A DNA stretch of 5,429 nt, taken from contig CALFYQ010000180.1 of NCBI GenBank assembly GCA_937952085.1, positions 1 through 5,429 on the forward strand. Direction: 5' to 3'. This DNA comes from an uncultured Paracoccaceae bacterium. GTDB taxonomy: Bacteria > Pseudomonadota > Alphaproteobacteria > Rhodobacterales > Rhodobacteraceae. The notes beneath the pieces are model-generated. The model did no database searches, had not been told where the DNA came from, and was given only the letters and a program-made list of their open reading frames with translations. Below are positions 1 through 5,429 of the stretch, piece after piece. Positions within the stretch are counted from its first letter, which is position 1, and every line of letters begins with the position of its first letter. Made by a program: the position numbers and the translations under genes.

Positions 1-390
1 CTGCTCCACCGAGACGGTGATCGATTCCGCCTGGAACGGCCCTTCGACCAGCTCCTGCCCGGGCTTCACGTCCACCCCGTAGGTGCGCGCGTACATCGAG
101 TTCGGGTCGCACCAGGAACGGCCGGTGGCGATGTCGAACATCCAGCCGTGCCACGGGCAGCGGACCATCGTCCCCCGGCGCTGAAGCTCGTACTCGCCGG
201 GCGTGTCGGAGACCGGCACGCCGACGATGGGGCCCTTGCAGAGCGCGCCGCCCTCGTGCGGGCAGCGGTTGATCAGCGCGTGATAGGCGCCGTCGAGATT
301 GTAGACGCCGATCTCCCGGCCGCGGACGGTGACGAGCTTGCAGCTCCCCGGCTCAATCTCGTCCGTGGTCGCGACCACATATTTCGTCAT
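1..390 (-). CDS. Rieske [2Fe-2S] ferredoxin-like protein (C-terminus cut by window edge)
   Basis: Reading from ATG at 388-390, 130 codons stay open to the left edge, so the C-terminus is missing. The protein carries the two Rieske cluster-binding boxes: C43-P-H45 (within NRCPHEGGALC) and C78-P-W-H81 (within CPWHGWMFDIATGR), which bind a [2Fe-2S] cluster through two Cys and two His. Its N-terminus (YVVATTDEIEPGSCKLV) begins directly with the Rieske fold, with no signal peptide or membrane anchor, as in soluble cytoplasmic ferredoxins of Rieske oxygenase systems. By then about 130 residues have passed and the last visible strand (ESITVSVEQ) resembles the end of such a domain, so a short ferredoxin is more likely than a full oxygenase alpha subunit, though the latter cannot be excluded. 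The boxes are 32 residues apart, longer than the usual 15-17. The gene starts 7 bases after the upstream amidohydrolase stop, which suggests coupling; the ribosome site (GGAA at 401-404) is weak. The electron partner is unknown. Confidence 0.85.
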   Translation of the reverse strand, partial: MTKYVVATTDEIEPGSCKLVTVRGREIGVYNLDGAYHALINRCPHEGGALCKGPIVGVPVSDTPGEYELQRRGTMVRCPWHGWMFDIATGRSWCDPNSMYARTYGVDVKPGQELVEGPFQAESITVSVEQ

Positions 391-397
391 TCCGGGC

Positions 398-1507
398 CTA
401 TTCCAGATTGTAGAGCTTCAGCGCGTTCTCGAAGAGGACCTTCGCGCCCTCGGGCTTCGGCAGCGGCACGCGCATCGAATAGCGGGGGTCGTCCTCGTCC
501 CAGTGCGGGTAGTCGGTGGCGGTCATCACCCGGTCCCAGCCGATCCATTCGAGGACGGTGAGAATGTCCGCCGGGCGCTCCGGCTCGTCGATCGGCTGCG
601 TCGTCATCCAGACGTGGTCGCGGATGTATTCGGAGGGCGCGCGGGTCAGGTGCGGCACCTCGGCCTTCAGCCGTTTCCAGTGGTTGTCGAGCCGCCAGGA
701 GAGCGGCGGCAGGAAGGCCATGCTGCCTTCGACCATCACCACCTTGAGGTCCGGGCTCCGCTCGAACGCGCCTTCGACGACGAGGCTGGAGACCACCGCC
801 TCGGCGCTCTGCACGTAGGAGTGGTGCTCCTCGTAGTAGTAGGAGGGCCAGCCGCTGGCGGTGGAGGCGTGGCCGTTGCTGCCGCCGAGATGGAGCGCGA
901 CCGGCAGGCCGTTCGCCGCCGCGGCCTCGAGGATCCGGCGATAGCGCTTGCGGCCGACCGGCTCCGTCATCCGCAGCACCAGCATAACCTGGACGAAGCG
1001 CCGATCCTTCGCGCGGCGCTCGATCTCGGCGACGGCGGAATCCGGGTCGTCCGGCTGGACCACGATGGAGGCGCGCAGGCGCGGCTCCCGGTCCAGCCAA
1101 CAGGCCGCCTGCCAGTCGTTGATCGCAGTCGCGAGCGCGGCGGCGTAGTCGAGATTGCGCTCATCGAAGGCGCCGCCGAGGAGCGGCAGCAAGACGCCGT
1201 AGCGGATGCCGTAGTGGTCGAGATGCTGCTTGCGCATGAACTCGACATCGGAGCCCGGTGGGCCGCCGCCATCCGGCCATGCGTCGAGCCGCATCCCGTC
1301 TTCCGGGGTGAAGCGGGGGAAGGCGGTGCGGCTGGTGTAGGGCTGCCGCGGGCGGCCGCCGATGGTCGCCCGGTGCTCGCGCCAGCGCTTCGAGAGGAAC
1401 TGGTCGAGATCGGCGCGGGACTTGAAGGCCGGGTGGATGTCGCAATCGACGAAGCCGCCGGCGTTCGGCGGCGTCTTCGGGGCCGCAGCCGCGCTCGGAG
1501 CGTTCAT
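398..1507 (-). CDS. Amidohydrolase family 2 (ACMSD-like) metal-dependent hydrolase/decarboxylase, paralogue B
   Basis: 369 residues, a typical length for the amidohydrolase-2 family (PF04909), TIM-barrel enzymes that include aminocarboxymuconate semialdehyde decarboxylase, gamma-resorcylate decarboxylase and related C-C lyases or hydrolases. Visible metal-site candidates are D23-x-H25 in VDCDIHP (a D-x-H version of the family's H-x-H), H206 in LPVALHLGG and D332 in MTATDYPHWDEDDP. H228 or H229 (YYEEHHSYV) is a candidate for a further active-site His. The first 18 residues are Ala/Pro-rich and probably disordered; no signal peptide, so cytoplasmic. The ATG at 1505-1507 is supported by GGGAGG at 1513-1518, five bases upstream. 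It lies 15 bases after the stop of its paralogue and 7 bases before the Rieske gene, so the three probably share a transcript. The reaction and substrate are not determined; decarboxylation of an aromatic or enol carboxylate, or ring-product hydrolysis, are family-based possibilities. Confidence 0.88.
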   Translation of the reverse strand: MNAPSAAAAPKTPPNAGGFVDCDIHPAFKSRADLDQFLSKRWREHRATIGGRPRQPYTSRTAFPRFTPEDGMRLDAWPDGGGPPGSDVEFMRKQHLDHYGIRYGVLLPLLGGAFDERNLDYAAALATAINDWQAACWLDREPRLRASIVVQPDDPDSAVAEIERRAKDRRFVQVMLVLRMTEPVGRKRYRRILEAAAANGLPVALHLGGSNGHASTASGWPSYYYEEHHSYVQSAEAVVSSLVVEGAFERSPDLKVVMVEGSMAFLPPLSWRLDNHWKRLKAEVPHLTRAPSEYIRDHVWMTTQPIDEPERPADILTVLEWIGWDRVMTATDYPHWDEDDPRYSMRVPLPKPEGAKVLFENALKLYNLE

Positions 1508-1512
1508 CTTCG

Positions 1513-1518
1513 CCTCCC
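1513..1518 (-). promoter_or_regulatory. Ribosome binding site of paralogue B amidohydrolase
   Basis: The minus strand reads GGGAGG followed by CGAAG and then ATG, a good Shine-Dalgarno at five-base spacing. It sits in the 15-base gap just after the TGA (1523-1525) of the preceding gene, so ribosomes ending there are well placed to re-initiate. Confidence 0.75.
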
Positions 1519-1522
1519 TCGA

Positions 1523-2590
1523 TCAGTGCGCGCCGAGGCGCGGATAGGTCTCGAACGCGTTCCTGCGGTAGAGATCCGCCGAACGCTCGCCGCCGAAGAC
1601 CGGCGCCAGCGCGTCGGTCCCGTCGAAATGCCAGTGCGGAAAGTCGGTCGCGAAGAGGAACATGTGGTCTCCGCGGATGAGGTCCAGCACCTTCCGGGCG
1701 GCCTCGTCGGTCGGCGGGCCGTCGAAGGGCTGGACCGGCAGGCGCACCTTCTCGCGGACGACCTCGGCGGGCGGTCGCTTGTTCCAGGGGATTTCGGGGC
1801 GAAGCGCCCGCCAGGACTTGTTGGCGCGCCAGAGATAGGGCGGGAGCCAGGTGACGCCGGATTCGAGCAGCACCAGCTTCAGCTCCGGGAACTTCACGAA
1901 GACGCCTTCGGCGAAGAAGCTGTTGAGCTGCGAGGCGATCGCCTGCGACTGGGCGACGTAATCCTCGAGAAGGTATGAGGGCCAGCCGAGCGAGGTGGTC
2001 GGATGGCGGTAGTTGCTGCCGGGATGGATCGCCACCGGCAGGCCGTGCCGCTCCGCCGCCTCGTAGATCGGCCAGTAGATCTTCCGGCCGAGCGGCGCCT
2101 CGCCCATCGCGAGGAGGAGGACCTGCACGAAGCGGTCGTCCTTCGCCCAGTATTCGATCTCGCGGACCGCGACCTCGGGGTTCACCACGGTGACGACGAG
2201 CGAGGCGCGGAGCCGCCGGTCCGCGCTCAGCCATTCCTCTGCGATCCAGCGGTTGATCGCGCGGGCGTAGGCGCCGGCGAGGTCTTCGCTGTAGGTCGTG
2301 TGGGCGACGGAGAGGCAGTTGGCGATGGCGATCTCGGTTCCGAAGGCGTCCATCATCTTCTGCAGGACGCCGAGATCGCTGCCGGGCGGGCCGGCCTCCG
2401 GGCGCCAGTCCGGCCGGCAGGAAAGCGGCGAGGAGGCGGGATAGCTGCCGAGGTCGTCGTTCGTCTCGTGCATCCCGCGGAGCACCATGTGCTCTCGCCA
2501 GTACTCGTCGAGATAGGGCAGCAGCGCCCGCGTGCTCGGAACCGAAATGTGGACATCGCAATCGACGACGCCCGGCGGCGGAACTGCCAA
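1523..2590 (-). CDS. Amidohydrolase family 2 (ACMSD-like) metal-dependent hydrolase/decarboxylase, paralogue A, TTG start
   Basis: 355 residues when started at the TTG at 2588-2590. The open frame continues far upstream, but that part is antisense-type shadow of purU with no homology-like features. The TTG has a perfect AGGAGG five bases before it, and it places the conserved motif VVDCDVHIS at residue 8, as expected for the family. Metal-site candidates are D12-x-H14, H189 (LPVAIHPGS) and D316 (LFATDFPHWHFDG), with H319 nearby. It shares many blocks with the downstream gene (GPPGSD, RLRAS, RFVQV, GWPSY, QP-x-D-x-P, PHW), so the two are tandem paralogues, but it is clearly divergent: the two adjacent His of the partner (H228/H229) are Tyr211/Val212 here and its H298 is Lys281. 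Different substrates or sequential steps are therefore plausible. Cytoplasmic, no signal peptide. It is the first gene of the probable three-gene operon. The exact reaction is not determined. Confidence 0.87.
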   Translation of the reverse strand: MAVPPPGVVDCDVHISVPSTRALLPYLDEYWREHMVLRGMHETNDDLGSYPASSPLSCRPDWRPEAGPPGSDLGVLQKMMDAFGTEIAIANCLSVAHTTYSEDLAGAYARAINRWIAEEWLSADRRLRASLVVTVVNPEVAVREIEYWAKDDRFVQVLLLAMGEAPLGRKIYWPIYEAAERHGLPVAIHPGSNYRHPTTSLGWPSYLLEDYVAQSQAIASQLNSFFAEGVFVKFPELKLVLLESGVTWLPPYLWRANKSWRALRPEIPWNKRPPAEVVREKVRLPVQPFDGPPTDEAARKVLDLIRGDHMFLFATDFPHWHFDGTDALAPVFGGERSADLYRRNAFETYPRLGAH

Positions 2591-2595
2591 CGCTT

Positions 2596-2601
2596 CCTCC
2601 T
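2596..2601 (-). promoter_or_regulatory. Strong ribosome binding site that fixes the TTG start of paralogue A
   Basis: The minus strand reads AGGAGG, then AAGCG, then TTG (2588-2590). This full consensus Shine-Dalgarno at ideal spacing is the main reason to choose the TTG; there is no ATG or GTG in frame close by with comparable support. Confidence 0.8.
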
Positions 2602-2644
2602 TCGCGCCGGTTCCGCGGGGCGGCCGGCGCTTGTCTCGTTCGCC

Positions 2645-2672
2645 CGGCGCGCCCCTGGCCGGAGGCGCGCCG
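2645..2672. repeat. 9-bp perfect inverted repeat containing two GGCGCGCC octamers
   Basis: CGGCGCGCC (2645-2653) and its exact complement GGCGCGCCG (2664-2672) flank a 10-base loop. Each arm contains the palindromic octamer GGCGCGCC (2646-2653 and 2664-2671). The repeat lies in the 182-base gap between purU and the amidohydrolase operon, about 55 bases before the TTG start, so it could be an operator or a leader hairpin. There is no T-run on either side, so it does not look like an intrinsic terminator. In such GC-rich DNA chance is a real alternative. Confidence 0.4.
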
Positions 2673-2681
2673 AAGCCGCGG

Positions 2682-2710
2682 GCAGAATAGGAAGCGCCCC
2701 GTCGCGGGGC
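2682..2710 (-). terminator. Probable intrinsic terminator after purU
   Basis: On the minus strand a hairpin GCCCCG-CGA-CGGGGC (2696-2710; 6-bp perfect GC stem, 3-base loop) is followed by GCTTCCTATTCT, a pyrimidine-rich but interrupted T tract. It lies 62 bases after the purU stop, in the right orientation. It would end the transporter/purU transcript and separate it from the amidohydrolase genes. The T tract is weak, so partial termination is possible. Confidence 0.5.
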
Positions 2711-2772
2711 TAGTGGCTGAATGCGGGACGCTCGCCCGCCCCGAGCGCATGGCGCGGGCCGGGCGGCGGCGC

Positions 2773-3657
2773 TCAGCCCATCCGCTCGGAGGCGTAGGAG
2801 CCGGGGCTGGCTGGGAAGACGACGGTCTTGTCGCCGTTCAGGAAGACGCGGTGGTGGATATGCGCGTGGATCGCCCGCGCCAGCACCTGCGCCTCCACGT
2901 CCCGGCCGAGGCTGACGTAGTCGTCGGGGCTCTGGGCGTGGGTCACGCGGATCGTGTCCTGCTCGATGATCGGGCCCTCGTCGAGATCGGCGGTGACGTA
3001 GTGGGAGGTGGCGCCGATCAGCTTCACGCCGCGCTCGAAGGCCTGCTTGTAGGGGTTCGCGCCCTTGAACGAGGGCAGGAAGGAATGGTGGATGTTGATG
3101 ATCCGCCCCGACATTTCCCGGCACATCTCGTCGGAGAGGATCTGCATGTAGCGGGCGAGGACGACGAGTTCCGCGCCGGTCTCCCGGAGGACGCGCATCT
3201 GCTCGGCCTCGGCCTGCGGCTTGTTCTCCTTCGTGACCTTGATGCAGTAGAAGGGTATGTCGTGGTTCACGACAACCTTCTGATAGTCCATGTGGTTCGA
3301 GATCACCGCGACGATCTCGATCGGCAGCGCCCCGATCCGCCAGCGATAGAGAAGGTCGTTCAGGCAATGCCCGAAGCGGGAGACCATGACCACGACCTTC
3401 ATCTTTCGGCCTTCGTCATGGAACTCCGACGCCATCTCGAACCGTTCGGCGACCGGGGCGAAGCCGGCCTCGATCGCCGGAATGTCGAGCCCCTTTTCCG
3501 AGACGAAGCTCATCCGCATGAAGAAGCGCCCGGTCTCGACATCGTCGAACTGAGAGCTGTCGGTGATGTTGCAGCCGCTCTCCGCGAGATAGCTGGCGAT
3601 GGCGGCGACGATGCCGCGCCGCGTCGGGCAGGCCACGGTCAGGCAGAACTTGCTCAT
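2773..3657 (-). CDS. purU: Formyltetrahydrofolate deformylase PurU
   Basis: 294 residues, close to the usual 280-290 of PurU, which hydrolyses 10-formyltetrahydrofolate to formate and tetrahydrofolate in the cytoplasm. An N-terminal ACT-type regulatory domain covers about residues 4-75 (CLTVACPTRRGIVAAIASYL onward), and a formyltransferase-fold catalytic domain covers about 86-280. The catalytic triad of the GART/PurU family is visible: N188 and H190 in RIINIHHSFLPSFKGANPY and D226 in ADLDEGPII, with the same Asn-to-Asp spacing (38) as in PurN. The ACT domain and the NIHHSFLPSF motif distinguish it from PurN. The start is taken at ATG 3655-3657 because homologues begin near MSKFCLT; an in-frame ATG at 3733-3735 would add 26 Arg/Pro-rich residues and has no Shine-Dalgarno. 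The chosen start also has only a weak one. It lies 129 bases after the ABC ATPase gene. PurU normally balances one-carbon folates and also serves methyl-group catabolism; which applies here is not shown. Confidence 0.95.
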   Translation of the reverse strand: MSKFCLTVACPTRRGIVAAIASYLAESGCNITDSSQFDDVETGRFFMRMSFVSEKGLDIPAIEAGFAPVAERFEMASEFHDEGRKMKVVVMVSRFGHCLNDLLYRWRIGALPIEIVAVISNHMDYQKVVVNHDIPFYCIKVTKENKPQAEAEQMRVLRETGAELVVLARYMQILSDEMCREMSGRIINIHHSFLPSFKGANPYKQAFERGVKLIGATSHYVTADLDEGPIIEQDTIRVTHAQSPDDYVSLGRDVEAQVLARAIHAHIHHRVFLNGDKTVVFPASPGSYASERMG

Positions 3658-3786
3658 CTCGGTCTCGTGTCGAGGGGGAACGGCGCAACCGGGGTTCGCA
3701 TGGCGGCGGCGCGCCGGCCTGCACGAAATCGACATGATGGAGGGGCGGATGCGACGGGCGGTCGGGTTCCGGCCGCGACCGGGGGC
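3658..3786. other. Gap between ABC ATPase gene and purU
   Basis: 129 bases without a supported gene. I see no convincing promoter boxes and no hairpin with a T tract. The only structure is a weak 6-bp inverted repeat (CGGTCG at 3759-3764 and CGACCG at 3776-3781), which could occur by chance. purU may therefore be co-transcribed with the ABC genes or have a promoter I cannot recognise. Confidence 0.4.
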
Positions 3787-4734
3787 TCAGCCGGCGGCGA
3801 AGCAGGCGGCGCGGCCGCCCTCCCCCGCCGGCGCCAGTTCCGGCCGGGCGGCGCGGCAGCGGTCGAAGGCGAGCGGGCAGCGGGGGTGGAAGGCGCAGCC
3901 CTTCGGCGGGTCGATCGGGCTCGGCACCTCGCCGCCCATCGGCGCCCGGTCCCGGCGCGGCGCGTCGAGATCGGGGATCGTCTCGAGGAGGAGGCGCGTA
4001 TAGGGATGCCGCGGATCGGCGAAGAGTTCCGCCTTCGGCGCGATCTCGACGATGCGGCCGAGATACATGACCGCGATCATGTCGGCCATGTGGCGCACCA
4101 CCGAAAGATCGTGGCTGATGAAGAGATAGGTGAGGCCAAGTTCCCGCTGGAGCCGCTTCATCAGGTTGAGGATCTGCGCCTGGACCGACACATCCAGCGC
4201 CGAGGTCGGCTCGTCGCAGACGAGGAATTCGGGCTCCCCGGCGAGGGCGCGGGCGATCGAGATGCGCTGGCGCTGCCCGCCTGAGAATTCGTGCGGGTAT
4301 TTCCGCCCGTCCCGCGGCGAGAGGCCGACCGTCTCCAGAAGCTCGTCCACGCGGCGCGCGACCTCGGCCTCGGGGCGCTTCGGGTCGAGCGTGCGGATCG
4401 GCTCGGCGACGATGCGGCCGACGCGCCAGCGCGGGTTGAGGCTGGCGTAGGGGTCCTGGAAGATCATCTGCACGCGGCTGGCGTCGCCGCGGAAGGCGAT
4501 GGCGCCCTCGCTCGGCTTCACGAGGCCGGTGACGAGCTTCGCCACGGTGGACTTGCCGCAGCCGGATTCGCCGACGAGCGCCAGCGTCTCGCCGCGGGCG
4601 ATGCGGAAATCGACGCCGTCCACCGCGTGGAGGATCTGCCGCGGGCGCCGCTCGATCACCCGGTTGAGCCAGGGCGCGGAGACGTCGAAACGGCGGCCGA
4701 GGGCGACGGCTTCGAGAAGGATCTCGGGCTTCAT
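3787..4734 (-). CDS. Di/oligopeptide-type ABC transporter ATP-binding protein, DppF/OppF family
   Basis: 315 residues, normal for this family. It is one of the two ATPase subunits that power an inner-membrane importer of the peptide/opine/nickel type; it acts on the cytoplasmic face together with a DppD-like partner, two permeases and a periplasmic binding protein. Visible motifs are Walker A GESGCGKST (55-63), Q-loop Q93 (FQDPYASLNP), signature SGGQRQR (151-157), Walker B FLVCDE (170-175, catalytic E175), D-loop SALD (178-181) and switch H208 (ISHD). The C-terminal oligopeptide-transport extension starts near DPRHPYTRLL (240-249) and contains four cysteines C280, C286, C293 and C311. All ATPase residues are intact. 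The ATG overlaps the stop of the preceding ATPase gene (ATGA), with GGGAG upstream at about seven bases. The substrate cannot be told from the ATPases; peptides, glutathione, opines or other small amino compounds are possible. Confidence 0.94.
   Translation of the reverse strand: MKPEILLEAVALGRRFDVSAPWLNRVIERRPRQILHAVDGVDFRIARGETLALVGESGCGKSTVAKLVTGLVKPSEGAIAFRGDASRVQMIFQDPYASLNPRWRVGRIVAEPIRTLDPKRPEAEVARRVDELLETVGLSPRDGRKYPHEFSGGQRQRISIARALAGEPEFLVCDEPTSALDVSVQAQILNLMKRLQRELGLTYLFISHDLSVVRHMADMIAVMYLGRIVEIAPKAELFADPRHPYTRLLLETIPDLDAPRRDRAPMGGEVPSPIDPPKGCAFHPRCPLAFDRCRAARPELAPAGEGGRAACFAAG
4731..4734 (-). other. ATGA stop-start overlap between the two ABC ATPase genes
   Basis: The minus strand reads ATGA: the TGA of the DppD-like gene (4731-4733) shares bases with the ATG of the DppF-like gene (4732-4734). 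This is a classic arrangement for translational coupling and equal production of the two halves of the ATPase heterodimer. Confidence 0.85.
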
Positions 4735-5429
4735 GCGGCGGCTCCCGTTTCGGCCCCGGCTTCGGCGGCGGCTTCGAGCCAGCAGGCGACGGCGGCGCCG
4801 AAGAGCGGCGGGCGTTCCGCGCGGCAGCGCGCCATGGCGTGGGCGCAGCGCGGGTTGAAGGCGCAGCCGGCGGGGATCGCGTCGAGCCGCGGCATCGCGC
4901 CCGGGATCTGCTGAAGCTCCACCACGTCGCGCCGGAGGCTCGGGATCGAGCCCATCAGGCCGCTGGTATAGGGGTGGCGCGGGCGCTTCACGATCTCGGC
5001 CACAGGGCCGATCTCGGCGATGCGGCCGGCATAGAGCACGGCGACGCGGTCCGCCGTTTCGGCGATCACGCCCATGTCGTGGGTGACGAGCATCACCGCC
5101 ATGCCCCGCTCCCGGCAGAGCCGCTTGAGGAGCGCAGTGATCTGCGCCTGGATCGAGACGTCGAGCGCGGTAGTCGGCTCGTCGGCGATGATGAGCTCGG
5201 GCTCGCCGGCCAGCGCCAGCGCGATGACGATGCGCTGGCGCATGCCGCCGGAGAACTGGTGCGGGTAATGGTCGATCCGGCTCTCGGCGGCGGGGATGCC
5301 GACCTCCTTCATCAGCGCGAGCGCGCGGGCGCGGGCGGCGGATTTCGAGAGGCCGAGATGGAGGCGGATCGTCTCGACGAGCTGCGCGCCGACGGTGAAG
5401 AGCGGGTTGAGGCTGGTCAGCGGATCCTG
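4731..5429 (-). CDS. Di/oligopeptide-type ABC transporter ATP-binding protein, DppD/OppD family (N-terminus beyond window)
   Basis: The last 232 residues of the protein are present; the frame is open to the right edge, so the N-terminus with Walker A is outside. The visible part begins exactly at the Q-loop (QDPLTSLNPLF), followed by signature FSGGMRQR (fragment residues 59-66), Walker B LIIADE (79-84), D-loop TALD (87-90) and switch H117 (VTHD). The C-terminal extension has KRPRHPYTSGLM and four cysteines (C189, C195, C202, C216). The SGGMRQR form of the signature and the QDPLTSLNP Q-loop are typical of the DppD/OppD partner, while the downstream gene has the DppF/OppF form. A Met 39 codons inside the fragment (5310-5312) is internal, not the start, because the conserved Q-loop lies before it. 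The tail is Ala/Glu-rich. The stop overlaps the next gene's ATG by four bases, indicating coupled translation of the two ATPase subunits. Confidence 0.93.
   Translation of the reverse strand, partial: QDPLTSLNPLFTVGAQLVETIRLHLGLSKSAARARALALMKEVGIPAAESRIDHYPHQFSGGMRQRIVIALALAGEPELIIADEPTTALDVSIQAQITALLKRLCRERGMAVMLVTHDMGVIAETADRVAVLYAGRIAEIGPVAEIVKRPRHPYTSGLMGSIPSLRRDVVELQQIPGAMPRLDAIPAGCAFNPRCAHAMARCRAERPPLFGAAVACWLEAAAEAGAETGAAA

Noticed and set aside
329..1978. 549-codon open frame on the plus strand, antisense to the two amidohydrolase genes
   Set aside because: It is Arg/Gly/Ala/Val-rich without recognisable motifs and is fully antisense to genes with clear family motifs; long antisense frames are expected in GC-rich DNA.
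2591..3367. Upstream extension of the paralogue A reading frame to an ATG at 3367
   Set aside because: The extension overlaps most of purU out of frame, crosses the terminator-like hairpin and is Arg/Pro/Gly-rich without homology-like motifs; the TTG with AGGAGG explains the start better.
3658..3735. 26-residue N-terminal extension of PurU from the ATG at 3735
   Set aside because: No Shine-Dalgarno precedes it (the upstream bases are C-rich), the residues look like translated intergenic DNA, and PurU proteins normally begin right at the ACT domain.
3759..3781. 6-bp inverted repeat as a terminator of the ABC genes
   Set aside because: Short stem with an 11-base loop and no T tract; not distinguishable from chance in GC-rich sequence.
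2713..4284. 523-codon open frame on the plus strand, antisense to purU and the DppF-like gene
   Set aside because: Same reason: low-complexity Arg/Asp/Gly/Ala composition, no motifs, and it crosses two well-supported genes.
1..5429. RNA genes, CRISPR arrays, insertion sequences or phage genes
   Set aside because: Nothing resembling tRNA or rRNA, direct repeat arrays, transposase motifs or terminal inverted repeats was seen; the window is almost fully filled by ordinary metabolic and transport genes.

Overview
The window is a dense, strongly GC-rich piece of bacterial chromosome (G or C in most third codon positions). Six protein genes all lie on the minus strand, so transcription runs from high to low coordinates. 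The protein sequences (PurU, peptide-type ABC ATPases), the GC richness and the GCCCCG-CGA-CGGGGC terminator-like hairpin would suit an alphaproteobacterium or a similar high-GC proteobacterium. This is an impression, not a phylogenetic placement. No RNA gene, mobile element, CRISPR array or long repeat is visible.

In transcription order: (1) the C-terminal part of a DppD/OppD-type ABC ATPase (4731 to beyond the right edge). (2) A DppF/OppF-type ABC ATPase (3787-4734), whose ATG overlaps the stop of the first gene. Together they are the two motor subunits of a di/oligopeptide-type (Ni/peptide/opine family) importer; its permeases and binding protein would lie beyond the right edge. (3) After 129 bases without a gene, purU (2773-3657), formyltetrahydrofolate deformylase. 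(4) A 182-base gap holding a probable intrinsic terminator and a GC-rich inverted repeat. (5) Two tandem, divergent amidohydrolase-2 (ACMSD-like) genes (1523-2590, with a TTG start and a very strong ribosome binding site, then 398-1507). (6) A Rieske [2Fe-2S] ferredoxin-like gene (from 390 off the left edge).

The last three genes are tightly spaced (15 and 7 bases) and look like one operon, probably catabolic: a Rieske electron carrier for an oxygenase plus two metal-dependent decarboxylases or hydrolases. The upstream peptide-type transporter could import the substrate, and PurU could handle one-carbon units released as formyl-tetrahydrofolate. That link is inference from gene order only, and the terminator-like hairpin argues that the amidohydrolase-Rieske group has its own promoter. 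The substrate cannot be read from the sequence. Nothing here is a clear new system; the paired paralogues plus an unusual Rieske protein are the part most worth a second look.
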